A DNA stretch of 64,000 bases. Origin: Nageia nagi (lineage: Eukaryota; Pinophyta). The notes beneath the pieces were generated by a model. It did no database searches, was not told where the DNA came from, and worked only from the letters and a program-made list of their open reading frames with translations. Positions 36,839-48,134 of the stretch are shown here, piece by piece; the stretch's first letter is position 1; every line of letters starts with the position of its first letter. The stretch lies in contig JBITNC010000001.1 in assembly GCA_050084985.1 (NCBI GenBank), forward strand, positions 53,630,001 to 53,694,000, given 5' to 3'. Position numbers and translations under genes: made by a program.

Positions 36839-36979
36839 AAGAACCTTCGAGTATGTGATGACTGCCATACTTCAACCTAGTTTATCTCCAAGATTATTGC
36901 AAGGGACATTGTTGTGAGGGATGCAAACCGATTCCATCATTTCAAACATGGAGAATGTTCTTGTGGAGATTATTGGTGA
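36839..36979 (+). pseudogene. PPR DYW domain, C-terminal end (copy 1)
   Basis: The DYW domain is the cytidine-deaminase-like domain that edits organellar RNA. This segment encodes KNLRVCDDCHTST, a TAG stop (36878-36880), then [20 protein letters not shown] and [12 protein letters not shown], then TGA at 36977-36979. The second zinc-binding set (C-x2-C-H and C-x-C before the terminal D-Y-W) is complete, so the end of the protein is well preserved apart from one stop where Lys is usual. The catalytic H-x-E part of the domain is absent upstream, where a noncoding repeat is found. It is therefore a detached gene end. Confidence 0.9.
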
Positions 36980-37236
36980 TGCAAAGTCATGCAAGATCTA
37001 AAGAGTCTTGCACAATGACATGGTGCATGCTTTCAGGTAGAAAGCAAATCCCGTTTCATTTTTGTTTTTCAAAAAATATTGTTAGTAAATATCTGTACAA
37101 AATAGACGATGTTGATTGGTGACATCATATTGTCAAGTGAAACATAACTGCCTACATATATTGATGGGGTATTTGTGAAAGCTTTATTTTGTAATGCTAC
37201 AAAGTGATGGTATTGAACTATTTTTTAAGAATCTTG
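36980..37236 (+). repeat. 3' flank of DYW copy 1
   Basis: GCAAAGTCATGCAAGATCTA, then AAAGAGTCTTGCACAATGAC and GTGCATGCTTTCAGGTAGAA. The same order recurs after DYW copies 2 and 3 (40531-40690 and 40740-40915), so the repeat unit includes the 3' untranslated region. Confidence 0.8.
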
Positions 37237-37321
37237 TACAATTGTGAGGGATGAGGACTAATTCCATCATTTCAAACATGGAGAATGTTCTTATGGAAAT
37301 TATTGTTGATACAAAGCTAAG
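37237..37321 (+). pseudogene. PPR DYW domain end (copy 2), split by the hAT element
   Basis: Text equivalent to VRDED[19 protein letters not shown] followed by GATACAAAGC. It aligns with the last 20 codons of copy 1, with Cys, Asp and Trp of the C-x-C and DYW end altered. The matching 3' flank resumes at about 40531 (GATGCAAAGTATGACAAGAT) after the hAT insertion. Confidence 0.8.
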
Positions 37322-37689
37322 TTGTCGGTTCCGGTTCCGGTTCGGTTTCGGTGATCGGGTTTGCTAGTTCGGCTAAATTTTTTTGGGGGGTTTGGGTTCG
37401 TCCATATAAAAAATATGTAAAATTTTTATATATATGCAACCTAGAAGGATGAAATTAAGATTAAAGTATCACATAACATCATATAAACAACAAAACAACC
37501 ATAAACAACAAAACATCATATAAATATTCATCGTTCAAACTTCAAGTTCAATATCAAAATAATAATATCAAATTCAATTGTTAAACAACTAGACTACTAG
37601 TTTAATCCTCAAGTGGATTTTCTAAATTAGCAAATATGTCATCATCATCATTGACATCAAATGATGTAGGAATATTAGATGAACCACAA

Positions 37690-40064
37690 CTAGTGACTAT
37701 CACTTGCACTAATATTGTGTTCATCTTGGTCATCTAAGTCATCAAATGCAATAATGTGGGAATTGGATGCATCCAAGTCAGTATGCTCTAGCTCTATATC
37801 CTACAATTTCGTCTCCCTTTGCTTGCAATCATTTTGTTTGTGTGAAAGGAGATGCAAGTTGGAATGCACATATACTAAGTTCTTTGCTTTTTTGAAATGC
37901 AATCTATTGTGCTTTATTAAGTGGATGAAAGAATATGTGCTCCAATTACTCTCTGAAGCAGATGAACTAGCAACCTATGAAGACAATAAATAATTAAATT
38001 ATAAAAGTTATGCATTTAAAAATAAAAAAGTTAAAAAATAAAAACTATTAATGAAACTTTGTGTTTAATATTTTTATTTTATTAAACTTAGTAACTTACT
38101 TGTGATAAAACTTTGATTGCGAGGGGTTGTAGGTTTTTGAAGTATTGGTCATGGAAGTACCATCAGTTATGAGCATCCTTCTTCAACTTATTATGAAGAG
38201 CCTCAATACTTTGACCATTGGAGTGCACAAAATCAATGAACTCACTTGTGACTATATCTTACAATTCAAGATCAGAGAATAGTCTCCTAAATGCTTTTTT
38301 GTATCCATTAGACACTTCTATATCTTTATATGGGGCAAGCCTTCCTAGCAAAGAAAGAATCTCACTGTTGTAGTATTTTGGAGACAATGCAAAGGCAATG
38401 AGATGTAATGGAGTTGTCATTTTGTTTCATCTTTCTTCAACAATAGCATGCACTTGTTTGAAGAAAGTCTCTTCAGGGTGTTGCTCTTTTGCATTTATGG
38501 TGCTCTTTATCTTCTCAATCAGAGTCTATGCCATCATATATCTCTCCAATGCAAGGCCTATCCATGTCAGTATAGCGAATCATGCTCAAAATGGGCTTAG
38601 TGAAACTAAGGAGATACTCCACACGATCTCACCATGAGTCATCTAATATCAATAACTTAATTTTTGTTGCCCTTTTAGTGTTGCTTTGCCTCCATATAGA
38701 CCAATTTTGGCTAATCACTATGTTGCAAAGTGCCTCTTTAACTTTTACAAGTTGTCTCAAGACGATTGTGTTAAGAGGCAAAACGGGTATCACAAATTGT
38801 CAAATTCAAAAATATTAAAATAATAATTAAAATTTAAAATTTAAAAACAAACTTTGACGAAGAATTTGAATACATAATCAAATTATGAAAATGTAAAATT
38901 TTATATTACTTTACTTACCTTCAAAGCTTCAATTTTGAAAATGTTCTAAAAATCCTTTGAGATGTGATGGTTGCTAATAAACATCTGAATGTTCTCAACT
39001 TCTGCATACAATCGTTTGACCTAATCAGTTTTATTCCCTATTTTTTTTAGCATAAGATAGAGTGAGTGAACAGCACAAGGTGTCCAAAAGATATGTGAAT
39101 ATCGTTTTTCAACCAACAACTAGCAGCTCTACAATTCTTGGCATTGTCTGTTATGATTTGAACAACATTGCAAGCTTCCACTTGCTCAATGGATGCGATG
39201 AGAATATTAGCAATAAATCATAGATCTTTTACCTACCCCTCACAATCCACGGCTTTCAAAAACATTGCCCCTTTAGGGGACACTACTATGACATTAATCA
39301 AGGGTTGATTTTATGTATCTTTTCAACCATGTGAAACAATGGACACACTGTCTCAATCCATGAATCCCTTATGGGCTGAAGGGAATCTTCAACCATCTTC
39401 ACCTCTTTGTCCAATAATATGCCACCACCTTCTCATAACTTAGGCTCTTGTACCCTTTTGGAGCTTCATTAATTCTTCTCACCATCTCTTTCCAATATGG
39501 AGATCGAACAACATTGAAAGACAACCCATTTGCATAAACACATCTTCCTATACTTTGGTCAGCAATCAATCGACTCTCATTTTGATATGATGCCTCCAAA
39601 GGCCCCTTTGCTTTTTTGTTTGTAGTGGGATTAGATGCAAGTTCACTTTGAGTAGGCAAAAATGGGTGGTTCTCTATGACGATATTGGAAGTAGATGGGG
39701 AAAGCATTCCCTTTGATCTTTTTTTAAATAAGGGGTGGCTTGGTTTTTTGGATTCCCGTTCATCTGCATCTTCTTGCTCCATAATATATTTTATCACAGT
39801 CTCTGATGGAACATGAACACCATTCTTTCTAGGGCAAGTTCTAATACCTTTTCCAGGTATTCCACACAAATGAGCTTTCACTCGAAAATATGAACTAGAA
39901 TCTGGAACCTGTTGTATCATTTGAACATATTTCCATAGAGGAGAATTTGGATCTATTTTGAACTTAGTTTGATTTCTAGAACTACTTGATGCTGCCATTG
40001 TGTGATTAATGATTCCTATGGCAAGAAAAAAAAAAACTCTTTTGAATTTGTCTGTCAACTTCAA
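37690..40064 (-). pseudogene. hAT transposase (BED-like, DUF659, hATC), with stops
   Basis: The first frame (40064 down to 39399, 221 codons) has a BED-like segment YFRVKAHLCGIPGKGIRTCP near residue 60, then SIGRCVYANGLSFNVVRSPY and INEAPKGYKSLSYEKV, the start of DUF659. The internal Met before AASSSSRNQTK (39997) may be the real start. The BED finger lacks its first C-x2-C pair. After a stop, DUF659 continues with ACNVVQIITDNAKNCRAA at about 39179-39121 and WTPCAVHSLYLMLKK below it. The C-terminal dimerisation part reads LQPLAIKVLSQ, then after an intron VASSSASESNWSTYSFIHLI and KNLVYVHSNLHLLS. Several in-frame stops are present (for example near 39220), so no active transposase is made. Confidence 0.87.
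37975..38099 (-). other. Intron in the hAT transposase gene
   Basis: On the minus strand the donor is CAA|GTAAGT (38099) and the acceptor TCTTCATAG|GTTGC (37975). Splicing is phase 0 and joins LAIKVLSQ to VASSSASE exactly inside the conserved hATC motif. The 125-bp intron is very AT-rich. Confidence 0.82.
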
Positions 40065-40530
40065 GCTTTGAAAAAATTAAAACCAAAAAAAAAAATGGAA
40101 GAAAATAGTTGGAAAAAACTAACCTCTTTGCAATGAACACTTGCAAATGAGTAGAAATGGCAATTGGCAACACAATCCTTCAAGCTTCAGCTGCTTAGCA
40201 CTCTTCAAAGCTTCAATAATCACACAACACTCTTCAACTCCTTCAAGCTATTTACAAAAGAAATGAACAAGCATAGAGGTATCAAGTGATTTAGAGATCA
40301 CTTTTAGGCTTCATAAGGGTCAAAGAGGCAAAGTTAAGGAAAAAAAGAACAAAAAAAGGCCAAATTGGCAGCTTTTTTGTATGTTGGGGGTTCATGCCAA
40401 GTTTATCCCATGGGCGACCTAGATGCCAAAGTCTAGAACCCTGGCCGAACCTGCAGGTGGACTAGATCGAGACCTGAACCTAGGGCGAACCGAACCCGTA
40501 CCTGTGTCCGAGCCTATTGGACTTGGCTAC

Positions 40531-40690
40531 TCAGATGCAAAGTATGACAAGATCTAAAGAGTTGCATAATACATGGTACATGCTTTCAAGTAGGAAGGAA
40601 ACCATATTTCATTTCATTTTTTTCAAAAATTAGTGTTATTAAATATTTATACAAATAAACAATGTGGTTGATTGTTGAATTGGGTGTGTG
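40531..40690 (+). repeat. 3' flank of DYW copy 2, beyond the hAT insertion
   Basis: GATGCAAAGTATGACAAGAT followed by ACATGGTACATGCTTTCAAG and ATAAACAATG. It aligns with 36976-37110 and with 40740-40880. Confidence 0.82.
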
Positions 40691-40699
40691 GATGTGGTT

Positions 40700-40920
40700 A
40701 TTAAATATTTTAGGAGAATGATCTTTTGGAGATTATTGCTAATGCAAAGTAATGCAATATCTAAAGAGGCTTGAACAATGACATGGTGCATGCTTTCAGG
40801 TAGAAAGGAAACTATGTTTCGTTTCATTTTTTCAAATAGTGTTATTAATTATTTGTACAAATAAACAATGTTGTTGATTGCTGAATTGGGTGTGTGGATG
40901 TGTATGCTTGGTGCTTGTAG
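40700..40920 (+). pseudogene. DYW domain end plus 3' flank (copy 3), most decayed
   Basis: GGAGAATGATCTTTTGGAGA then TTATTGCTAATGCAAAG corresponds to the GECSCGDYW end (Cys codon now TGA, Trp now Cys). It is followed by the same 3' flank (CATGGTGCATGCTTTCAGGT) as copies 1 and 2. Copies 2 and 3 share the tail GAATTGGGTGTGTGGATGTG. Confidence 0.78.
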
Positions 40921-40976
40921 ATCACATAAAAATGTAGGAATAACGAAATTTGTGGCAACAATCATTTTTTTTGTTG

Positions 40977-41155
40977 GAGCCTAAATATTGTCCATCTTAT
41001 GTTCTTTCAAATATTTATGTTGAAGTAGGCAGTTGGGATGATGTTCAAAGAGTAAGAACATTTATGAAAGATAGGAATCAAGAAGTTATTTGGATGTAGT
41101 TGGATTGAAGTTGATAAAAGGGTACATCCTTTTCTTTTACTTCGCTCTTTCCTTT
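40977..41155 (+). pseudogene. PPR E/E+ domain fragment
   Basis: EPKYCPSYVLSNIYVEVGSW, then DDVQRVRTFMKDRNQEV, then a frameshift and SWIEVDKRVHPF. This is the E-motif that links PPR repeats to the DYW domain in editing factors (W-D-D-V-x-x-V-R-x-x-M and S-W-I-E-V). One Leu and one frame are lost. It lies after, not before, the DYW tails, so it belongs to another copy of the same gene family, followed by its own spacer (41190-41400). Confidence 0.87.
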
Positions 41156-41189
41156 ATCATTTTCTGTAGTCTTTCAGTTTGGATTCATT

Positions 41190-41400
41190 CTATTATTTTG
41201 TGCCTATGTTTGCATTAGCCATTTAGGCCCAAATTCTATGTAGTAATTTCTTCATAGGTTGATGCAGATTTTGCAATGTCCATGGATAAAAATACCAAGA
41301 ATTTTTGGGTGGAATTAGATCATATTTTATACATTTAACTACTAAAAATTATTGTCTAGATTTGATTTTTGGATTTTTTTTAGTGATAGAAGTGAAAAAT
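41190..41400 (+). repeat. Dispersed repeat copy after the E domain
   Basis: Same 200-bp sequence as 36635-36835, again with TTTCTTCATAG then GTTGATGCAG. No DYW coding text follows it, so this gene copy is truncated. Confidence 0.72.
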
Positions 41401-41840
41401 CTTGTTTGTCTTGTTATTCATTCTGTTGGATAGTTTGGTGGTACATATTTTCCAAGGTTGAATTCAAAAATCTGCCTCCAAGGATGAAGAAAACTTTTCC
41501 ATTATGGGCCTTAGTATGGAATAATTGTAAGAAATTAGTCATAATATGTTAAAAAAATAAAGAAATGAAATCGAGTTAGTTTTAGACCATTTAATTATAG
41601 ATGATGTGTTTTTAGATATTACAATATTATAGTAATTTGGTATGTGTCAATGTAAAATGTTGCCACAAAGATAAGGATTTTTCATAAAAGAATGTGTCAA
41701 TAAAGTTTTTCTTTTGTACAATCTACATGCCTACATGTGATGTTGATACTGGAGTTAAGTTACAGAGATTCAATTTTTTTCTTTTTCTTTTGTAAGTGGT
41801 TAATGCCTTAAGATGAAATGTAAAATTGATGGTAATAATG
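41401..41840. other. No recognisable feature
   Basis: AT-rich with one short frame at 41352-41552. It could be decayed 3' sequence of the PPR family. Confidence 0.45.
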
Positions 41841-43720
41841 AGTTTTTCATTATAAATTCTTTCAATCAATGAAGACCATTATAAATATTGGTAAAAAAGA
41901 TGCAAACATTGATGGTATTTAAAGAAGCACGTGATATAATCTAAGTGGTTTACATATGGTTAATATCTAAAAGTGAAGTTGAACTACATAATTAATAGTA
42001 ACAAAAAGTTCTTCATCATCAATTCCTCTGCTCAATGGAAATCACTATGAATACAAAGCAATAAAAATGCCAATACTTACAGGTTTTTAAAGAAGAATGG
42101 GATATAGTCCAACTGGGGTATTAAGAGCCTCAAGTTTAGAATGTACTGAGGATACAAGAAAGGAGTGAGAAGAAAAAAGATGTCTTAACCATATTTTTAA
42201 TTCAAAGTGCTTAGATGTGAGCATCTTTTATATAATTGTTGTAGTAAAGAATATCAAGGAAGCTTGGGATATATTATGGTTTGTGTACCAAGGCATTGAT
42301 AAAGACAAATTGGTTCATTTAAAGGATTTATGATAAAAAAATTTAAAACTTCAAATCAAATATAGTGAGAAGATTGTTGATTATTATGTTTGGGTTCAAG
42401 ATATTGTTTTAACTAATTATGCAACCATAGATAGACCATTATATATTCAATTATTTGTGAAAAAGTTCGTAGGTCTTATTTTAATTTTTTTTGCAATATA
42501 GGAGAGTAAACATTTGATTATATTGAAATTGGATCAATCCATAAGACCATTTTCATCTTACAAAAGTAGATTAGAGAGAACTCTAAAGAGCTTAACACAA
42601 GTATTTCAAATGAAGGTTGAAGTTAGAGAAGATAATTGTGAGACCAATTTCTAATAGAAAAAGGGGAACTCATCAAATTATTCAAGAAGAAGAGGAAAAG
42701 GTCATGAGGATAGAGATTATGAATGTGATACCCTAGATAATAGAAAAATGCAATGCCATAATTGTAAAAGATTTGGCCATTTTAAGAGAGATATATTAGA
42801 AAAATATGAACACAAATTTCAACCAAAAGGAATAGTATTCATGACCTAATATTTTTTCTCTTGTTGTATGTCAGATAGGTTTTATGATGATGTTTGGTTT
42901 CTTGATTATGGTTGCTTAAAACATATAAAAGAAAACAAATATTTATTTGTGATTGTGAAGGTTGATGAAATAACCAAAAGTAACATAAACCTTGGGGATA
43001 ATAAGGTCATGGAAACTATTGATATACACATGTTGGCTATGCGCATAAAGCAATGTAAGGTAAAAAAAATATTTAGGAAACTTTTTTAGTTTTTGGTCTC
43101 AACCATACTTTTTTAATGTAGTATAGTTGGTTGAAAATAATTATAAAGCTTTAGTTGATAATAGATTATGTAAGATCTTTGATAAAAATAATGGTAGAAA
43201 GACAATTACAATAATTCCCTTGATAATGAATAGAATGTTTCTAATGAAGATGCATCCAATGCGTTCACATGTTATATAAAAAATTGTTGAAGATAATAAT
43301 TGTTTATGGCATAAAGATTATGGCTATTTAAGGGGTTGAAAATATTGTATACAAAGCTTACCCAAAATTGAAACAAATTATGAGGTGTATTTTGGTTTAC
43401 ATAAGGAACTAAACATAGAAATAAGGTTTTTTTATTTCAAACAAATCATGGTGGGCTTCATGACCATTACAGTTGGTTCACTTGGACATGCATTTTGATT
43501 CAAACACCAAGTATTGAAAATTACTTTTTATTTTTCTAACATTCATAGATGATTTTTCCAAGAAAATGTATATTTATTTCCTTAAGATTAAGAATAAAAT
43601 ATTTGGTTGTTTTATGATTTTTAAAACCTATATTAAAGAAAGATGATCATTTTGTTAAAATTTTGAGGATTGATAGAAGAGGTGATTTTTTTTCTAAAAG
43701 TATTGTAAAGACCTAATTAC
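41841..43720 (+). mobile_element. Ty1/copia remnant copia-2, no LTRs seen
   Basis: A gag N-terminal segment occurs twice, at about 41843-41965 and 42010-42125 (the latter with IPLLNGNHYEYK and EWDIVQLGY). Gag continues with KEAWDILWFVYQGIDKDKLV near 42260. A knuckle near 42748-42790 reads CHNCKRFGHFKRDI, with the fourth ligand Cys changed to Ile. 42868-43089 is the protease start DVWFLDYGCLKHIKENK (D-Y-G in place of D-S-G). Integrase text near 43465-43700 reads LVHLDMHFDSN, then FIDDFSKKMYIYFLKIKNK and ILRIDRRGDFFSKS. It stops there. RT and RNase H are absent. Many stops. Confidence 0.8.
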
Positions 43721-44018
43721 ATGCAAATACTTCTTTTTATTAGACCGAGGCAATTGATCAATTCATTACACTTTTAGACGCCTCTTCATGGGTCCAAATC
43801 ATGCTCCTCACTTCCACTATAGCCTTCAATACATTGAGTAAATTATTTAAATGTCTGAGAGAGCTGGTGTGACACACCCTCGATTCCATGAGCCCCCAAA
43901 ATTACTTGAACCCAAGTCTCCACGTTAAACTAAATATCTCCACCAACAATTGAAGCCCCTTAGGTTTACATGCAAAATATTTTCATATTTTTCCTACTAT
44001 GTTAACTTTATAGCCATT
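43721..44018. other. Noncoding
   Basis: No feature seen. Confidence 0.4.
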
Positions 44019-44044
44019 TTATATATATATATTATATATATATA

Positions 44045-44091
<47 letters not shown>

Positions 44092-44113
44092 TATATATAA
44101 TCTTATATATATG
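44019..44113. repeat. (AT)n microsatellite
   Basis: About 95 bp of nearly pure AT dinucleotides with a few TTA interruptions. The minus-strand frame over it is an artefact of the repeat. Confidence 0.95.
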
Positions 44114-45640
44114 CCATTCCTATTAGGTTTCAATCTTGTCCATTCATGTTCAACAAAATGCAACATTTTTTGTAGTGTTGTATTATCCTTGCATCCTATT
44201 GGTGCTTTGTACCTATTACATTCCATTTTGTTTATTTATTTATGCATGTAAGAATCACAGACTATAGCTATATTATGCTAGAATCATATATCATTTGTAA
44301 TCATATATTTTATCAATGAAGTCAAATTTCATTAATTCAATATCAAAAGGTATTTTATAAATCTATTTTCCCTTGATCTATCTTTAATAATAAGTTTGTT
44401 TATCTGACTACATTTTTGTTATCAAAAACATCATATCTTTTATGTATTTTTTGTTAAAATGTTACATCCTTTCATTGCAGGAGTTATGATGCTATCCTTG
44501 GAATCTGCTTTCTTCTTTTTGGACCGTTTACCAAGGGTAATGGGGATGGTTCCTTTAGAAGGAGTGGGGATCATTTATTATGGTCATTGAGCCAATTGCA
44601 AACCAATATAGCAAGGTAATGAGGTCTTGATGTTGGGGACATTTTCTTTCTCATCCTAGACCATAACGATTGAGATTTCTATGGAATTGAATAGGAAATA
44701 TGAAAAATAATATGAATTAGCTTTGGTAATTTGATTCCAAAGTCACATAATAGATTCTATCTTATATCCATTATGAAAAGAGATGAATTCATTATCCTCA
44801 TTCCCTCTAAAGATATCAATTTATTTCTTCTTGGCTTTATATTACACCATACATATGGTAACAACATAACATATTGAGCCTTGTTTCCTCTATAGTGGTT
44901 TCTATGGAGATTTCAAACTTGGTTCTTCCCACTTGGACTTAACCTTCTTTCTAGGATTTTTACATAGTGCAAAAAATCATAGGGAGAGCACATGAGCATC
45001 TCTCCATGAAATAAATGAGCCCACCTTTCTTCAACCAATTCCATACCTCTTTATCATTAAGGTATTCATATGAAGTATTAGTTTCCATAATAATTTGTAA
45101 AGTGTCTCTTGAGAAGAAGGTGTAATCACTCGAGCTTGCTACAAAAGAAATAATAATCCTGCATGTTTTGAATTTGTATATAATAGCATTAATCCTTATG
45201 GTATTAATTTAGTTGCTATTTTATTCATGAGAAATTATAATACTGAGTTGGCCATAAAAATCAATAAGAAACTCAAATGATATGTGTTACCATGTGGGGG
45301 TGACATGTATAATATTTATTAGATAATGTGATTAACAAGATAAGTTGGTGCCACTTCTTAAATTTGATGAAGTTTAACTTTGTATCCTCTTTTTAAATTT
45401 TTTTATGTAGGCTCATGGTTTACCAATTCATTTCCTTTATTTTTGAACAAAGTGAGGCCTCCATTTCTATTTATATTGCATATCATTTAAATTTTAAGGT
45501 AAATAATACTTTATTTTTTATTCAAGATTATTTATATATCCTCTTTCCACTTTGTTTTACCATTTTTTCACATGACAAACTTCATGATTTGAAGGTCCAC
45601 CAACTTGGAGGAGTCACTGGTGGGAAATGGTAAATAACAC
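44114..45640. other. No supported gene
   Basis: A minus-strand stretch near 45060-44960 reads KEVWNWLKKGGLIYFMERCS, which looks protein-like but is isolated between stops. The plus-strand frame at 45415-45633 has no domain. Nothing can be assigned. Confidence 0.35.
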
Positions 45641-45669
45641 ATCTAAAAATACAGTGGGTATTTTTAATA

Positions 45670-45820
45670 TCTAGTTGATCCATTGGTGGGATAGTTGGGG
45701 GTTACCAGGAGTTTCATAGTTGAGGATGGGAGTATTTAAAATTCATGCAAAATATTATACTAGTAAAAAAATGGGGGTGGGATGGTTGGGGGGTTGCCAA
45801 GAGTTCATAGTTGATGGTGG
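45670..45820. repeat. Tandem duplication (about 100 bp) that holds a solo LTR
   Basis: GGGATAGTTGGGGGTTACCA then TTTCATAGTTGAGGATGGGAG (45690-45732) repeats as GGGATGGTTGGGGGGTTGCC then GTTCATAGTTGATGGTGG (45779-45820). The second unit is interrupted by the LTR and resumes at 46306 with GGTGGGGGTATTAAAAATTT, which parallels GGGAGTATTTAAAATTCA of the first unit. Confidence 0.75.
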
Positions 45821-46305
45821 TGTTGGAATGTATAATGCATTATTGTAAAGGTTATGTAATAATATTCTATGTAAGTTCACTAATACTTAAGGGTATCATT
45901 TGATACTTTAAGTATTTAAGTGAATATGATAATGTAACTTGTCTTACACTCCATGTCATGAGTATGTCCCTTGGGTAAAAGGATGTGCATGTCATGCTTT
46001 TGTACTTTGGATAAAAGAGTGACCCAAAAAGGGATTTTGGCCTATAAATAGAAGGCTCCCTCTTTGTGATCAGACACCAATTTGTGGACTAAAGCTATGC
46101 TATAGGATAGTGTTTAGGAGATGAGTTAGGAGAATTGTAAGAGTTCATATTTGAGATTAAGAGAGATCTAGTTAGTGGATGTACTCCTAGTTGGAGGAAC
46201 CACTTACATCTTGTGTTATCTTTGTGAGTTTGTTAGATGTGTATTGTGAGCTTTCATGTGATCTTAGGAGTTTAGAGTTGTTCATGTTATAGTTCAATTC
46301 TCTTA
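45821..46305 (+). mobile_element. Solo LTR of a copia element
   Basis: 485 bp starting TGTTGGAATG and ending TCTCTTA (TA where CA is usual), flanked by perfect GGTGG duplications (45816-45820 and 46306-46310). It has a TATAAATA box at 46043-46050. Its 3' part shares TTAGTGGATGTACTCC, then GGAGGAACCACTT and CATCTTGTG with the LTRs of copia-3 (48395-48450), so it belongs to a related family. No internal region is attached, which fits LTR-LTR recombination. The interrupted tandem repeat around it confirms the insertion. Confidence 0.83.
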
Positions 46306-48129
46306 GGTGGGGGTATTAAAAATTTATTCAAATTTTTGGGCAATATGGAAAGTTTTTAAAAAAGGTTATTATTTATTATATAAGGGTTTACCTTGAGAGG
46401 TTTAATAAATTTAAAGGGGATGTGGTAAATTTTAAAAATATGGGGTTTTTTAAGAAGCTTATTTTCATATGTGTTTTGAAGGTTTTCTACTAAGTGACTC
46501 CCCTAAGTCCACTAACAAGTCCTTTTTCCACATTTGTCATATTCCATGAGCTTCTTTTAATTCCTATTGGTGTAGGATGCTCTTTCTAGTTATAACCATT
46601 GGAATTTTCACAAATCATGCATGTGCCTATGAGTTGGTTATATGATGAGAAGTAAGGTAGTGAGGCAATGTGCATGGTTGTTAGTGTGGGTGTAGGAGTT
46701 GGTGTTGGGGTTGATTTGGATGTAGTTGATGTGTTATTTTCTAGAGTTCATTGGTTTTGTTCTTTAATTGGCTTCTATTATTCTCAATTTCTTGATTTTC
46801 TTCCTCTTATGGGTCTAATTCCAATATTTAATTAAATGATTTTCTTGTTGCTAGTGGTCAAAATGAGTGTTGATTTCATTATTTTATCTTTATCAATTTT
46901 AGAGGTCTTAAGGTCCATTTATTTAGTAGTTCTTCCTTTATGATATATTATTTGATCTTCTCAAATTAATCCTAGGAAGGTTTTGGGCTTATCAAGATAA
47001 TCTTTTGTATGTACTCCACTATTTTATAATATTGCATTTATAGATCAGGTGCTCATACTCAATTTTTTATTCCAGGTTCCATATGAAAAGTTTACTATTA
47101 TTTTCTTTATGGGGAGTGTAAGAAGATGGTTCCACTTTATGGCCAAAACGTGGATGCTTTTTCTTTGATTTTAGTTTGGTCATAATTTATCTCAAAATTC
47201 GAAGCACTTAAAGATGGATCTTGAAAATTACTTAAATGAAATAATTCAATTATAAAAAAATTACATATTTGAAATCTACACTTGCTCATCTATAATAGTT
47301 TTAATTTGTAAAATAAAATTGTAATTTTTTTTTTATCAAATAATGTCAAAACTCATTTTTTTCCATTGTCAAATGATAATAACTTGTATGTCCATGTACA
47401 AGGTAAGGCTTGCCTTTACAATGCCTCACCCAAGCTAAAAAATAAGGAGAAATCGAGGGGAGCAAATTTGAAATGTAAAATAGGAACCTATTTTAAAATG
47501 GGATCTTGTTATCCTCCAAAATGGAATACCGTTATCTCCCAACATTCACAACACCTACATTTAGTTTAGAATGAGTCTTTTGAATTCTACTTGAAGGAGG
47601 TATGTACCAAAACATCTAGGGTGAGAGAATAGGTAGTGTCCTTCCTCACTTTGTCTCTTGATTGATATGAGTATCATTCCCAAGCATAAGGATGTGTTCT
47701 ATGATGGTGTTAGGAGAATTATATAATATTGTGATGTTAGTTTATAGCTTAATATTATGACTTGATACATACTTATTTGTCTATCAATTCAAATGATAAG
47801 TATCATTAACCTTAAGTTAATTATCAATAACAAATGCTTTCAACCATTCACAAGCCTAGGCCTAACACGAGTTAGTCCAACACTTGCTATGAAGTCCATA
47901 TACCATTTTCTCCTTTAACTCACTAAGAGCACTTTTTCCCTTTTATGAGGAAATTGGATCTTCAAATGAATGAATTGGAAACATATTGCAATCCAATCCA
48001 GATAAAAAGAAAAAGAAGAAAAATATCAAATACATTTTTCTAAGATGTTGATTATGAGATGAAGTAACTAAGAGCTATCTTACAAGCTAAGTTAAGTTAA
48101 CAAATGCAAAATTCCCTATATTATATGAG
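46306..48129. other. No recognisable gene
   Basis: G/T-rich text at 46650-46740 and short frames only. No repeat pair was found. Confidence 0.45.
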
Positions 48130-48134
48130 ATAAG
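48130..48134. repeat. Left target-site duplication of copia-3
   Basis: ATAAG, identical to 56216-56220. Confidence 0.9.

Larger units (their letters stand above)
37322..40530 (-). mobile_element. hAT-superfamily DNA transposon, non-functional copy
   Basis: The 3.2 kb insert separates DYW copy 2 from its 3' flank. GATACAAAGC on the left and GATGCAAAGT on the right may be a diverged 8-10 bp target duplication. The ends are GC-rich for this window: GTTCCGGTTCCGGTTCGG at the left, and GGGCGAACCGAACCCGTA near the right, which is the inverse in style (subterminal repeats). The exact terminal inverted repeat could not be fixed. Inside lies a minus-strand hAT transposase gene with an intron. Bounds are good to about 10 bp. 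Confidence 0.8.

Noticed and set aside
44032-44226. Minus-strand frame ending in Ile/Tyr repeats
   Set aside because: Produced by the (AT)n microsatellite.
44880-45120. Protein-like minus-strand stretch with KEVWNWLKKGGLIYFM
   Set aside because: Isolated between stops, and no neighbouring text in the same frame could be tied to it.
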